Assembly (NCBI GenBank): GCA_964537035.1 | Contig: CAZIAK010000034.1 | Location: 1-54,280 of the forward strand | Source: CAZIAK01 sp964537035 | Lineage (GTDB): Bacteria; Planctomycetota; B15-G4 | Length of the DNA stretch: 54,280 bases | Direction of reading: 5' to 3' | Shown here: positions 43,233-51,148 of the stretch, piece after piece | Layout: each line of letters begins with the position of its first letter | Numbering within the stretch: the first letter of the stretch is position 1 | Translations under genes and position numbers: made by a program | The notes under the pieces: model-generated | Database searches by the model: none | What the model was told of the DNA's origin: nothing | What the model saw: only the letters and a program-made list of their open reading frames with translations

Positions 43233-43378
43233 GGAGTGGCAGCCGGGGGGACCGGCCGTACCTGAAGGGTGGGGGGCCCGTCAGACTACCACGCCTCACG
43301 AAGTGCGGGCGGGGTCAGCGGTCAAGCCTGGCCAGCACCACGATCACCGAGGGCGGGCGGGGCTGGGGCAGCCATGAC

Positions 43379-44221
43379 TCAGCGGTCGGGCTTGCGCACC
43401 ACCACGATCACCGAGTGCCCGGCCGGCGCTGAGAACAGCCGCAGCAGCTTCGATTCGAAGCTGAAGATGCCCGCCAGGCTCGCGTTGAGCCATCGGGGGA
43501 TGGAGATGCCCACGTTGCTGCCCGCCCCGTCATCAGAGGGCTTGGTGATCGACTGCAGCAGCTTCATGGTCAGCACGGCAGGCAAGATGCCGGGGAAGAG
43601 CAGGAAGTTGATGTAGCTACCCTGCAGCACCTCGAAGCCCACCGAGCCGGTCTTGCGCTTCAACTCGCCCAGGGTGTAGCGGCGAAAATGATGGGTGACC
43701 CGGTCTTGCTGGGCGTAGAGAAACTGATACGCCGGGCAGGAGGCGATGAGCACGCCCCCCGGTTTGAGCATGCGGTAGATGTCGGCCATGGTGTCCACGT
43801 CGTGCTCGATGTGTTCGAGCGCGTCGAAGGCGGTGATGCAGTCGAGGGAGTTGTCCCGGATCGGGCCGTGGCTGCCGTGGCTGGCCACGAGCCGGGGGAA
43901 GCCCCGGTTGGCGCAGTGCTCGAGCCCCTTGAAGGTGACGTCGGTGCCGATGACCTTGCCGTATGCGTTCATGGGCCCGAGCATGCCGCCCACGCCGCAG
44001 CCCAGATCCATGAGCAGCCGATCGCTGTTCTTCCGTCGGCCCACGAAGCGATCGAGGAGCGAGACGAAGATCGCCCGGCGCCCCTGGAACCACCAGTGGT
44101 CGGCCTCGAGTTCGAGGAACTCCTGGTAGACGGCATCTTCCATCAGGCGGGCATCTGAGAGAGCAGCGGTGGGGGTGGCAGCTGGGTAGCTGACTGGCGG
44201 CGCACAGGACGAGCCCGGCAT
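43379..44221 (-). CDS. Class I SAM-dependent methyltransferase
   Basis: A 280-residue protein with the Rossmann SAM site LLMDLGCGVGGMLGPM (motif I), GTDVTFKGLEHC (motif II) and SLDCITAFDALEHIEHD (motif IV), then LKPGGVLIASCPAYQFL. The DHWWFQGRR segment near the N-terminus is typical of methyltransferases found in polysaccharide and lipid-glycan clusters. A hydrophobic stretch at about 205-225 could sit at the membrane. The first ATG is given; ATG 44143 (MEDAVYQEF) is an equally good start, since neither has a clear Shine-Dalgarno. The region 43233-43378 downstream shows no gene. Confidence 0.85.
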   Translation of the reverse strand: MPGSSCAPPVSYPAATPTAALSDARLMEDAVYQEFLELEADHWWFQGRRAIFVSLLDRFVGRRKNSDRLLMDLGCGVGGMLGPMNAYGKVIGTDVTFKGLEHCANRGFPRLVASHGSHGPIRDNSLDCITAFDALEHIEHDVDTMADIYRMLKPGGVLIASCPAYQFLYAQQDRVTHHFRRYTLGELKRKTGSVGFEVLQGSYINFLLFPGILPAVLTMKLLQSITKPSDDGAGSNVGISIPRWLNASLAGIFSFESKLLRLFSAPAGHSVIVVVRKPDR

Positions 44222-44295
44222 ACGGTGGGCCGGATTCTAGAGCGATCCTGCCTGAGCCAACAGTACAACCTTGCGCGCCGGCTGCCCGGGGTTCG

Positions 44296-45396
44296 TCAAA
44301 CTTCGACCCACGGGCCTGCGGACAGGAGCGCTTGTTGCTCAGCTTCGGGGAGCAGGGCCCGGCCCAGGCAGGTCTCTGGGGCGACCTCTGGCAGCCACTG
44401 CTGGCCCTCGGACTCGTGGACGAAGAAGGCGTTGAACTGGGACCTCTGGCAGCCCACCAGGCGGTAGCCTTGCTGCCTGGCCAGCTTCACCAGGGCGCCT
44501 AGCGAGGCCCCGGGCTGGCTCGTGCCGGGCCAGCTGAAGTCGTCCCGGTAGGCCACGGTCACGGACTTGTCTGCGGAGAAGAAGCGGTTGTACTCGGCGA
44601 CGACGACCCGTGGCCGCACCGACTGGATGGCAGACCAGATCCAGTAGTCGACCCCATCGAGGTCGATGGAGAGCAGGTCGATCTCGCCCTCGAAGCCGGT
44701 CTTCACGATGAGCCCGTCGATGGTCTCCCGGGTGACCCAGGCGTGCTCAAGGTGGGGCAGATTGTCGGTCACCTCGGGGCACTTCTCGTAGAACCGCCGT
44801 CCCTCTTCGAGCTTGCGCTCCCGGCCGTCCACGAGCAGGGCTGAGAAGCCGTGGTTGATGATCAGGTTGGCGCTGTTGCATTGAATGCCATCGGACGCGC
44901 AGACCTCCACGGCGCAGCGGCTGCGAAAGCCGATCAGGGCGAAGATGTAGAGCAGCAGGCCGTCTTCGCCGTTCTGGGAGAAGCTGCGAAACTCCGTGTC
45001 TTCAAAGGGCGGCAGGGGGCGCCCGTCGGCTGCCCGGTCCTGGTAGTCGAGCAGCAGCCTGATCTGGCTCTGCTTGTCGACGGAGGCGATGCGCTGCCGG
45101 GAGGTCTCACGGGCCAGGTGGATCGGGGTCAGGCCCGTCCAGCGCAGCAGGTGCCGCCAGGCCTTGGTCAGCGTCTTGGCGTTGCGTCGGCGGGAGCTGG
45201 CCCCTGAGCCCGGGGTCTTGACCCGCGCTGCGCCATGGCGCCGGGCCAGGGGCAGGCCCAAGCCGCCGGGAGGGCTCGGCGATTCAGGGGCATCGGGCGT
45301 GCCAGGGGCACGGGCTGCACCGGGGGTGTCAGGGGCGCCGGGTTCGCCAGGGGGGCCGTCGGGCGTCTGGGAGGGGCTGCTCGATGGGGCGGGCAT
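44296..45396 (-). CDS. FkbM-family methyltransferase-like protein
   Basis: A 366-residue protein. Residues 1-85 are a Pro/Gly/Ala/Ser-rich disordered leader (repeated GAPDTPGAARAPGTP-like runs). The domain from about 120 on resembles FkbM-type (Methyltransf_21) enzymes: FSQNGEDGLLLYIFALIG, CAVEVCASDGIQCNSANLI, GFSALLVDGRERKLEEG and the acidic IDLLSIDLDGVDYWIW. Usual targets are sugar hydroxyls in glycans or natural products. ATG 45396 has GAGG about 10 nt upstream; the frame is open to 45537. It is divergent from the YfhO-like operon, with about 215 bases of shared upstream DNA. Confidence 0.75.
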   Translation of the reverse strand: MPAPSSSPSQTPDGPPGEPGAPDTPGAARAPGTPDAPESPSPPGGLGLPLARRHGAARVKTPGSGASSRRRNAKTLTKAWRHLLRWTGLTPIHLARETSRQRIASVDKQSQIRLLLDYQDRAADGRPLPPFEDTEFRSFSQNGEDGLLLYIFALIGFRSRCAVEVCASDGIQCNSANLIINHGFSALLVDGRERKLEEGRRFYEKCPEVTDNLPHLEHAWVTRETIDGLIVKTGFEGEIDLLSIDLDGVDYWIWSAIQSVRPRVVVAEYNRFFSADKSVTVAYRDDFSWPGTSQPGASLGALVKLARQQGYRLVGCQRSQFNAFFVHESEGQQWLPEVAPETCLGRALLPEAEQQALLSAGPWVEV

Positions 45397-45611
45397 GGCC
45401 AGCGTTTCCTCGTGCGTCGCAGGGGATCGGTCGTTCACCGGGGGCTGGGGCCAGGTGGCCGGACGGCGGGCGGTCAGCGACACATGGTCTGTACCAAACG
45501 GGACGCTTGGGGAGGAGACTCCGGCTCGGAGTGCCAAAGAGGTAAGTTCGTCCCCTGGGCTGGGCTCTCGCCCTACCCCGCCTCGATCTGTCCAACGGAG
45601 ATGACCCGCCA

Positions 45612-48557
45612 GTGCAGCGCCACCAGATGGTCGTCCCGATGCTGACCCTGGTCTTGGTCGCGTTGGTTCTCACCGCCGAGAGCTGGCTGCCTGGCCAGCT
45701 GTTTCTGCCCCTGACCCTCGATGATTTTCCGGCCTGGAGCGCCGGCGAGGTCGAGGCCGACCTCGAGCCTCACCCCAATCCCAACTGGACCATGTCGGAC
45801 GTGCTGCACCTGCTGGTGCCCGGTCTGGCGGTCACGTCAGAGGCCCTGGCCCGCGGCGAAGTCCCCCTCTGGGACCCGAGCCAGGCCTTGGGGTTGCCGC
45901 ACATCGATCAGGTGCACTACTCGGTGCTGTATCCCCCGGCCTGGATTCCTCTGGTTCTGGGGTTGAACGGGCTGGCCCTGCTGGCCTGGTTCCATCTGGT
46001 GGCCGCGGGCCTGGGCATGTTGGTCTACCTGCGCTCGATCCACCGCTCGACGGTGGCGGCGGCCACCGGTGCCCTGGCCTTCGTCTGCTCGGCGTGGATC
46101 ACCGCCCGGCTCCATTCGTTCCCCGTGGTGGGTGCCGCGGTCTGGATGCCCTGGGTGCTCTGGGGGCTGCAGCGGGGCGCGGAGACAGGCCGGGCTCGCT
46201 ACTACCTTGGCGGGGCCGTGGCTCTTGCCCTCTCCATGCTGGCGGGCTTCCCCCAGGTGACGCTGCTGATCGGCTGCACCGCGGGTCTCATCGAGCTGGG
46301 ACGCATGGTGCGAGGGCTCGTAGGCAAGAAAGCTGGCGCCATGAGCGGCCTGGCGGGCCTGGCTGCCCTGGGCTTGGGCGTGGCCTTCTCTGCCGTGCAG
46401 GTGCTGCCCACCTTGCATTACATGGAGGCCGACTCGGCCCGCTCCGAGCAGGACCTGAAGGTCCTCTCCCAAGAGGGGCTCGAGTGGCCTCTCCTGAACC
46501 AGCTCGTCGCCCCTGATTTCTATGCCGACGCAGGCCTGCCTGGCCTCAACCCCATGGCCTTGGGGACCATTCGTCAGGCCTCGGCCCCCGCTGCCATCAA
46601 TCGGGCCGAGACCTCCATGAGCGTGGGCGTGGTGGCCCTGATCTTGGCCATCCTGACCATGCTCTACGGGCGCACATGGCTCTCGCGCCTCTGGACCCTG
46701 ATCGTCCTGGTCGTGTTTACCTTGCTGCTCTGGCCCGAGCTGTTTGCCCAGGCGGCGGCGTGGCTGCCCCCGCTGCGTTTCGGCAATCCCAAACGGCTGT
46801 TGCTGATCTCGACCTTCGGGCTCTCTGTGCTCGCTGCGGGTGGAGTCGATGTGTTGCGCCGGCCATTCTTGCGCATCACCAGTCTGGGCTGGTTTCTCTC
46901 CTTCGCCGTCACGGCCTGGACGGTGTGGCTGATGGTGGCGGTGCCTTCCACGTCGACGAGCGGGGACATCAACGACTGGGCCTTGCGACTCGCCGAAGAG
47001 TTCAGCCTGGGCCAGGTGACCGCCGAGCAGTTCTTCATGTTCTCGGGCATGGAGCCGGAGAGTTTCGTCCGAGCCGCCAGCACGTCGTTCCGGTCGACGC
47101 TGATCGCCCTGCTGGCGGCGCTCATGGCCCTGCTGATCTTCAGGCCCCGGGCCCGGCCCATCCAATCGGGTTGGGGCTGTCTGGCCCGCCAGGCTCCCGC
47201 CCTGCTGCCCGGCGCGGTGTTGGTCGAGCTGATGCTCTCGGCGTTCCCCCTGCTGCGCTCGGCCCCGGCGGCTGCGGTGACCACAGACTCGACCCAGGTC
47301 GCCAGCCTCAGCGCCTCTCCCCTGGTGGACATCGCTCGCAGCTGCGCCGCTGAGACAGGTGTGCCTCCGAGGATGGCCCGGTTCGGCAATGATCCGCCGT
47401 TCTTGCGGCCCAACTTTCCGGGGCTCTTTGGTCTCCATGATCTGCAGGCCTACGCACCCATGGCACCACGGCGCACCATGCAGCTGCTGGGCAGCTTCGC
47501 TCCGGCCATGTCCATCAATGGTTCGCAGATCGGCGGTTTCAGCAGCGCCGAAGAGATGGCGTCGCCGCTGGTCGACATGCTTGGCGTGGCTGCGGTGCTG
47601 ACCCAGGATGCCGAGCTGTTGCCCCCGGGCTACACCGAGGCGGGGGTGGTGGGTCACGTGCGGGTGCTGCGCAACGACGAGGTCTTCCCTCGGGCCTGGT
47701 GCGTGACCGATGTGAGTGACGTGGCCATCGAAGGGGTGCGGCTCAACTGGTTGAGTTCGAAGCGCTTCGATCCCCTGCGCGCCGTGGTCCTCGACGAGCC
47801 CTTCGACTGGACCCCCGGCCAGCCCTTCGCCCCCGACCCAGCCCTGGGACTGCCGCTCGATCTCCAAGAGGAAGACCTCTCCGACAGCGGCGCTGATGCC
47901 GCTGAAGGGGTCAGTGGCGAGGCCAGTGACGCCGTCAACAGCGAGGGCGTGGGCGACGAGGTTGCCGAGCCCGTCGCTGGCGACCCTGCCGACGCTGACC
48001 CTGCCGACGGTACCGACGAAGCCGGGGCCGACGAACGTGACGACGGTCTGGACGTTCTCGTGGCGGACACCGAGGCGGAGGTCAGTGACGGCGCCGTGGC
48101 CGACAGGGAGGCCGAGATCGAGGAGGGCGGATCGGACGAGAGTGAGTCTGAAACCGTCCTCAGCCCCTTGGATCTGGCGGACCTGGTGCCCTTCAGCGCC
48201 AGGGCCGTGGTCATCGATGTCTACAGCCCGGGTTCGATCACCCTGCGGGTAGGCCCCGGGCCCGATGCGGCCCTGGTCATTGCCGAATCGTGGAGCGATA
48301 ACTGGCAGGCCACCGTCGACGGCGAGGTCGTGCCCTTGCAACGAGCCAACCACGCCTTGATGGCCCTGCCCGTCCCGGCCAGCGCTGGCAGTGACGTGAC
48401 CTTGCGCTACGCTGATCCGCTGCTCACCCAGGGCTTGTTCATGGCCCTGGGAGCTGGCCTGGCCTTTGCGGCCGTGGTCTTCGTGGTCCGTCGCCGTGAC
48501 CGCCAGCGGGGCCAGGCCCCCTCAGTCTCATCTCGCCCAGGAAACGTCGCTCTGTGA
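45612..48557 (+). CDS. YfhO-like polytopic membrane protein
   Basis: The 981-residue protein has about 12 predicted membrane segments and matches the YfhO/GT-C-like pattern: an N-terminal segment, then a large first loop with PLWDPSQALGLPHIDQVHYSVLYPPAW, membrane helices up to about residue 560, and a C-terminal periplasmic part ending SWSDNWQATVDGEVVPLQRA plus a last helix. In Bacillus, YfhO takes part in glycosylating lipoteichoic acid. Residues 755-850 are an unusual Asp/Glu/Ala/Gly-rich insert before the YfhO C-terminal strand region. GTG 45612 is used, with GGAG 11 nt upstream; ATG 45627 is possible. Its stop overlaps the next gene as GTGA. Confidence 0.8.
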   Translation: MQRHQMVVPMLTLVLVALVLTAESWLPGQLFLPLTLDDFPAWSAGEVEADLEPHPNPNWTMSDVLHLLVPGLAVTSEALARGEVPLWDPSQALGLPHIDQVHYSVLYPPAWIPLVLGLNGLALLAWFHLVAAGLGMLVYLRSIHRSTVAAATGALAFVCSAWITARLHSFPVVGAAVWMPWVLWGLQRGAETGRARYYLGGAVALALSMLAGFPQVTLLIGCTAGLIELGRMVRGLVGKKAGAMSGLAGLAALGLGVAFSAVQVLPTLHYMEADSARSEQDLKVLSQEGLEWPLLNQLVAPDFYADAGLPGLNPMALGTIRQASAPAAINRAETSMSVGVVALILAILTMLYGRTWLSRLWTLIVLVVFTLLLWPELFAQAAAWLPPLRFGNPKRLLLISTFGLSVLAAGGVDVLRRPFLRITSLGWFLSFAVTAWTVWLMVAVPSTSTSGDINDWALRLAEEFSLGQVTAEQFFMFSGMEPESFVRAASTSFRSTLIALLAALMALLIFRPRARPIQSGWGCLARQAPALLPGAVLVELMLSAFPLLRSAPAAAVTTDSTQVASLSASPLVDIARSCAAETGVPPRMARFGNDPPFLRPNFPGLFGLHDLQAYAPMAPRRTMQLLGSFAPAMSINGSQIGGFSSAEEMASPLVDMLGVAAVLTQDAELLPPGYTEAGVVGHVRVLRNDEVFPRAWCVTDVSDVAIEGVRLNWLSSKRFDPLRAVVLDEPFDWTPGQPFAPDPALGLPLDLQEEDLSDSGADAAEGVSGEASDAVNSEGVGDEVAEPVAGDPADADPADGTDEAGADERDDGLDVLVADTEAEVSDGAVADREAEIEEGGSDESESETVLSPLDLADLVPFSARAVVIDVYSPGSITLRVGPGPDAALVIAESWSDNWQATVDGEVVPLQRANHALMALPVPASAGSDVTLRYADPLLTQGLFMALGAGLAFAAVVFVVRRRDRQRGQAPSVSSRPGNVAL

Positions 48558-51139
48558 AGACGGCCACTCTGATCATCCTGCTCAGCCTGGGCTGTTCTCT
48601 TCTGGCCTGTTCGGACGGGGGTGCTGAGGGTGGCGGGGCGGTGGTCCCTGAGCCCGTGCCCGACTCGGCCCACGATTCAGTCTCGGCGGCCGACGTGGTG
48701 CGTCCCTTGGTGCGCCTGTGGCGTGACCTGCCAGCGGACGAGATGACGCCGCAGGTAGACGCCAACGGGGGCAGCGCAGCCCATGGAACCATGTGGTTTT
48801 CCAGCAACTTCGATGGCAGCCAGCTCTTCTACCGATCCATCCCCACTCAAGAAGGGGGAGTGGTCTATGAAGAGCTGCGACCCCGTGGCGGCGAGTTGCG
48901 CCTGGCCGCCGATCAGCTCTGGGGCGTGTGCGCCACAGGGCCGGTGGGAGGGGGCGAAGCGCTCAGCGTGAGGGTGGCTGTCCGTCCCGCGCGGCCCCAG
49001 CCCACGTCTCGTGAGCTGCCCCTGGTGGCGGTGGTCGAGATGCCCGAGCCCTTCGATCCCGAGGCGACCTTGTCCCAGGCCGAGATCCTGGCTCTGCTCG
49101 ATGCGCGCAAGAACGCCAGTCGCGTGATGGTGGGCCTGGTGGGGGCTGACCCGATCGAGCTGCGTGCGGACTTTGTCACCGACCCGGGCACAAGAGCCCT
49201 GGCCGTGTACCTGTTGGCGCCCGTTCAGGATCCCACCCGGCCGCTTGTCTACGAGTCGCTGCGGGTGCACCGCTTCTCGCTGTCTGAATACGCTGCGGCC
49301 GGGGGAGATGTGAGTCGCATGGAGCGGCTCAGTGACGGCAGCTGTGCGTCGTCGGTGTCCGTTCAGATGGACAGGGATCTGCGCGAAGGTCTGCTCGCGG
49401 TGGCGCCCAGCAGTTTCGCCTGGGAGCTACCGCCGACCTCTCTGCCCCGGAGGCTGGAGTTGTCCTTGGGGGTCATGCCTCGGGGCGCGGACGTGGAGGG
49501 TGCGGTCCGTTTCATCGTGCGAGCGCAAGATGAGATCGTCCTCGACGAGGTCCGCCATGCGCCGGGTTCCATGGCTGAGGCGGCCTGGTCCGACCGGCTC
49601 CTGGATCTGCCCGCATCCCCTGACGAGCCCCTGCGATTGACCCTGTCCACCGAGGCCCTTGGGGACGACCCGCCCCTGTCGTTCTTCGGCCATCCCACCG
49701 TGTACACCGACACGGCCACCCAGCGCCCCAACGTGATCCTGATCAGTCTGGACACCCTGCGCCCCGATCGTCTGGGTTGCTACGGGGACGAACCGTCCGA
49801 CTCGCCGCACCTCGATGCCTTGGCCGCAGAGGGGATGCTCTTCACCGACGCCTACTCCACCAGCAGCTACACCCTGCCCAGTCACGGCTCCATGCTCACC
49901 GGCCAGTACCCGGCGTTCCACGGAGCGGTCGACGTCACCGACGCACTCGACCCCCAGCGCTCGCCCCTGCTGGCCGACCTGCTGGCCGACGCAGGGTACG
50001 TCACCGCTGGCTTCACCGGCGCAGGCTACGTCTCCAGCGAGTACGGCTTCGCCACGGGCTTCGATCGCTACAGCCACAACGATCCGGTGTGGGCCGTGGA
50101 CACGGTGCGCGGCGCCATGTTGCTGGACACCATGAGCTGGGAGCGGCTGCCCCTGAGCCCTGAGCTGTTGCGGCGCTACGACGCTGGGTCGGTCACGGAC
50201 TGGCTCGAGACCCGCCCGGACGGTGCCCCGTTCTTCCTCTTCTTGCACACCTACATCGCGCACAACTTCGCGCCGTCTGAGCCCTGGTTGAAGAGCCACG
50301 GCTTGCTGGGTCGCAGCGGTGAGGACGGGTTTCAACGCCCGTTCAATCACAAGGACAGAGAGGCCTTCAACAACGGCGCCGAGCTGTCTCTGAGCGATGT
50401 GCAGAAGCAGTACCTGCCCTACTACGACGCTACCATCGCCATGGCCGACGAGTTCGTGGGACAGGTCTTGGCCTCGTTGAGCGCTGCAGGGCTGTCCGAC
50501 CACACCATGGTGGTGGTGACCTCCGACCACGGGGAAGAGTTCGGCGAGCACGGTTTCTTCGGACACGGCGAGACGCTCTACGACGGCAACACGCGAGTGC
50601 CGCTCATCGTGCGCTTGCCCGCTGACCAGGCGGGGGAGCCGGGCCAGGTGTTGACCGCGCCGGTCAGTCTGGTGGACATCGCGCCGTGGGTGCTGTCCGT
50701 GGCCGGGCTGCCCGCAGACCGTCGCATGGCCGTGTCTCCGCCCCTGGGGCCTGATCAGCGAGATCCTCCGGGCCGCTCTGTCACCATCATGGAGCTGGAC
50801 AACCATCGCTATCGCACCAGCTCCCTCCGTGACGGCGAGCTCAAGCTCACCGTGCGTTTCGGCGAAGGCGGAGAGACGTTCGATCGCGAGGTGCTCGAGC
50901 TGTACGACCTGGCCGTCGACCCCGACGAGCGGTCTGACCTGTCAGGGACGCGAGCGGCAGACGTGCAGCGCCTGCGCGGCAAGCTGCGCTCGTTTCACGA
51001 GCACGCCGAGGCGCTCTTCCCCCGGGATGGCACGGGCTTCGATGTGAACGACCTGTCCCCCGAGATGTTCCGCAACTTGAAGGCGCTGGGCTACCTGGGT
51101 GACGTCGAGTATCCCGGGGGCGATGAGAGCGGAAACTAG
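48554..51139 (+). CDS. Sulfatase-superfamily lipoprotein with Thr at the nucleophile position
   Basis: An 861-residue lipoprotein: short signal with lipobox LLACS (Cys19). Residues 30-390 are beta-rich accessory domains. From about 393 is an alkaline-phosphatase-superfamily domain: NVILISLDTLRPDRLGCYG, then SSYTLPSHGSMLTG with Thr440 where sulfatases have the formylglycine Cys/Ser, VVVTSDHGEEFGEHGFFGHGETLYDGNTRVPL in two metal-site segments and a C-terminal LKALGYLGD. A Thr nucleophile is what phosphoethanolamine and LTA-type transferases use, so phosphotransfer or phosphodiester cleavage is more likely than sulfate removal. GTG 48554 overlaps the YfhO-like stop by 4 nt. Confidence 0.85.
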   Translation: MKTATLIILLSLGCSLLACSDGGAEGGGAVVPEPVPDSAHDSVSAADVVRPLVRLWRDLPADEMTPQVDANGGSAAHGTMWFSSNFDGSQLFYRSIPTQEGGVVYEELRPRGGELRLAADQLWGVCATGPVGGGEALSVRVAVRPARPQPTSRELPLVAVVEMPEPFDPEATLSQAEILALLDARKNASRVMVGLVGADPIELRADFVTDPGTRALAVYLLAPVQDPTRPLVYESLRVHRFSLSEYAAAGGDVSRMERLSDGSCASSVSVQMDRDLREGLLAVAPSSFAWELPPTSLPRRLELSLGVMPRGADVEGAVRFIVRAQDEIVLDEVRHAPGSMAEAAWSDRLLDLPASPDEPLRLTLSTEALGDDPPLSFFGHPTVYTDTATQRPNVILISLDTLRPDRLGCYGDEPSDSPHLDALAAEGMLFTDAYSTSSYTLPSHGSMLTGQYPAFHGAVDVTDALDPQRSPLLADLLADAGYVTAGFTGAGYVSSEYGFATGFDRYSHNDPVWAVDTVRGAMLLDTMSWERLPLSPELLRRYDAGSVTDWLETRPDGAPFFLFLHTYIAHNFAPSEPWLKSHGLLGRSGEDGFQRPFNHKDREAFNNGAELSLSDVQKQYLPYYDATIAMADEFVGQVLASLSAAGLSDHTMVVVTSDHGEEFGEHGFFGHGETLYDGNTRVPLIVRLPADQAGEPGQVLTAPVSLVDIAPWVLSVAGLPADRRMAVSPPLGPDQRDPPGRSVTIMELDNHRYRTSSLRDGELKLTVRFGEGGETFDREVLELYDLAVDPDERSDLSGTRAADVQRLRGKLRSFHEHAEALFPRDGTGFDVNDLSPEMFRNLKALGYLGDVEYPGGDESGN

Positions 51140-51148
51140 AGGCCGGTG

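Noticed and set aside
45837..48353. An 838-codon open frame on the reverse strand
   Set aside because: It is a shadow of the YfhO-like gene: Gly/Gln/His/Arg-rich and without hydrophobic periodicity or domains.
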